Source of the DNA: Betaproteobacteria bacterium
GTDB lineage: Bacteria > Pseudomonadota > Gammaproteobacteria > Burkholderiales > SG8-41
Reading direction: 5' to 3'
NCBI GenBank assembly: GCA_021414185.1
Contig: JAIOOZ010000039.1
Span: 1 to 5,433, forward strand
Length of the DNA stretch: 5,433 nucleotides
The translations under genes and the position numbers were made by a program. The notes beneath the pieces were generated by a model, which worked only from the letters and a program-made list of their open reading frames with translations, was not told the origin of the DNA and did not search any database. This document shows, in pieces, positions 5,036 to 5,433 of this stretch (the first letter of the stretch is position 1; each line of letters starts with the position of its first letter).

Positions 5036-5433
5036 GAACAATCTCGCTCCGTGGTCTGCACACCGCTGCGGTCGCGGCGGGATTGTTGTGTTGCGCAATC
5101 GCAGCACATGCGCAACCGGCATGGAAGCCCGACAGGAACATCGAAATCGTGGTCGGCCTCACCGCCGGCAGTTCGCAGGACCGCAGCGGGCGCGCGATCC
5201 AGAGCATCGCGCAGGCCAAGGCGCTGCTCGGCGTGACCAGCGCGGTCGTCAACCGCGTGGGCGGCGGCGGCAACGTCGCGTGGAATTATCTCGGGCAGCA
5301 TGCCGGCGACGCGCATTGGGTGCAGATTGCATCGCCGACGATATTGACCAACTACCTGATCGGCACCGCGCCGTTTACTTACTCCGACTACACGCCGCTG
5401 GCGCTGCTCGGCAACCAGTACATAGGTTTTGCC
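5032..5433 (+). CDS. Bug/TctC-family periplasmic receptor (3' partial)
   Basis: The frame stays open from ATG 5032 to the right edge, 134 codons, with no stop seen. The N-terminus MRTISLRGLHTAAVAAGLLCCAIAAHA is a signal peptide with likely cleavage before QPAWKP. The mature part shows the Bug pattern in a divergent form: RNIEIVVGLTAGSSQDRSGRAIQ replaces the usual P.GG..D ligand loop, then VVNRVGGGGNVAWNYLGQHAGDAHWVQIASPTILTNYLIGT and FTYSDYTPLALLGNQYIGF. This belongs to a different Bug subgroup from the two receptors at the left (QDR in the first loop, NRVGGGG instead of DNRAGA), so it probably binds a different ligand. A GGAGA ribosome site at 5020-5024 and the ATGA overlap with the CinA-like gene support the start. 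Confidence 0.88.
   Translation, partial: MRTISLRGLHTAAVAAGLLCCAIAAHAQPAWKPDRNIEIVVGLTAGSSQDRSGRAIQSIAQAKALLGVTSAVVNRVGGGGNVAWNYLGQHAGDAHWVQIASPTILTNYLIGTAPFTYSDYTPLALLGNQYIGFA

Noticed and set aside
4448..5122. 224-codon open frame on the minus strand
   Set aside because: It is antisense to the CinA-like gene and the start of the next receptor, with no recognisable domain.
1..5433. CRISPR array, tRNA/rRNA, insertion sequence or prophage
   Set aside because: No regularly spaced direct repeats, cloverleaf sequence, transposase motif or terminal inverted repeats were seen on either strand.

Overview
The window is high-GC DNA with the look of a betaproteobacterium of the Burkholderiales type. 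The main reason is the repeated occurrence of Bug/TctC-family periplasmic solute receptors, which are greatly expanded in Bordetella, Cupriavidus, Achromobacter and relatives. The species cannot be fixed from sequence alone.

Region 1 (2-3374, plus strand) is a compact, apparently co-transcribed cluster. It holds the C-terminal part of an FAD-dependent dehydrogenase of the TcuA / fumarate-reductase-flavoprotein type, a Bug receptor that abuts it with no gap, an Asp/Glu (hydantoin) racemase-superfamily protein, and a second, intact Bug receptor. This is a typical Burkholderiales small-acid uptake and catabolism arrangement: receptors capture an organic acid in the periplasm, and the FAD enzyme and racemase-fold enzyme presumably act on it in the cytoplasm. 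No TctA/TctB membrane partners are inside the window. The first Bug receptor is broken: about 50 codons are missing and the frame shifts, splitting it into an N-terminal piece (671-1312) and a C-terminal piece (1309-1491). Using the intact paralogue as ruler, the loss is about 154 nt.

Region 2 (3375-4555) holds a small exported DUF4124-like protein (plus strand) that converges on an unrecognised 133-residue protein (minus strand), followed by a 199-nt AT-rich divergent intergenic region with a 12-bp perfect palindrome.

Region 3 (4556-5433) begins with a stand-alone CinA C-terminal-domain (PncC-like) protein preceded by a strong Shine-Dalgarno. It overlaps by 4 nt (ATGA) a further Bug receptor that runs off the right edge. 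The translational coupling of a CinA-like protein to a solute receptor is unusual.

Two of the enzymes carry substitutions at positions that are catalytic in their characterised relatives: the racemase-fold protein lacks both Cys, and the CinA-like protein lacks the conserved Lys. Their textbook activities should therefore not be assumed. I saw no tRNA, rRNA, CRISPR array, insertion sequence or phage gene. The window looks like ordinary accessory catabolic chromosome, with these variant enzymes and the decayed receptor as its most interesting points.
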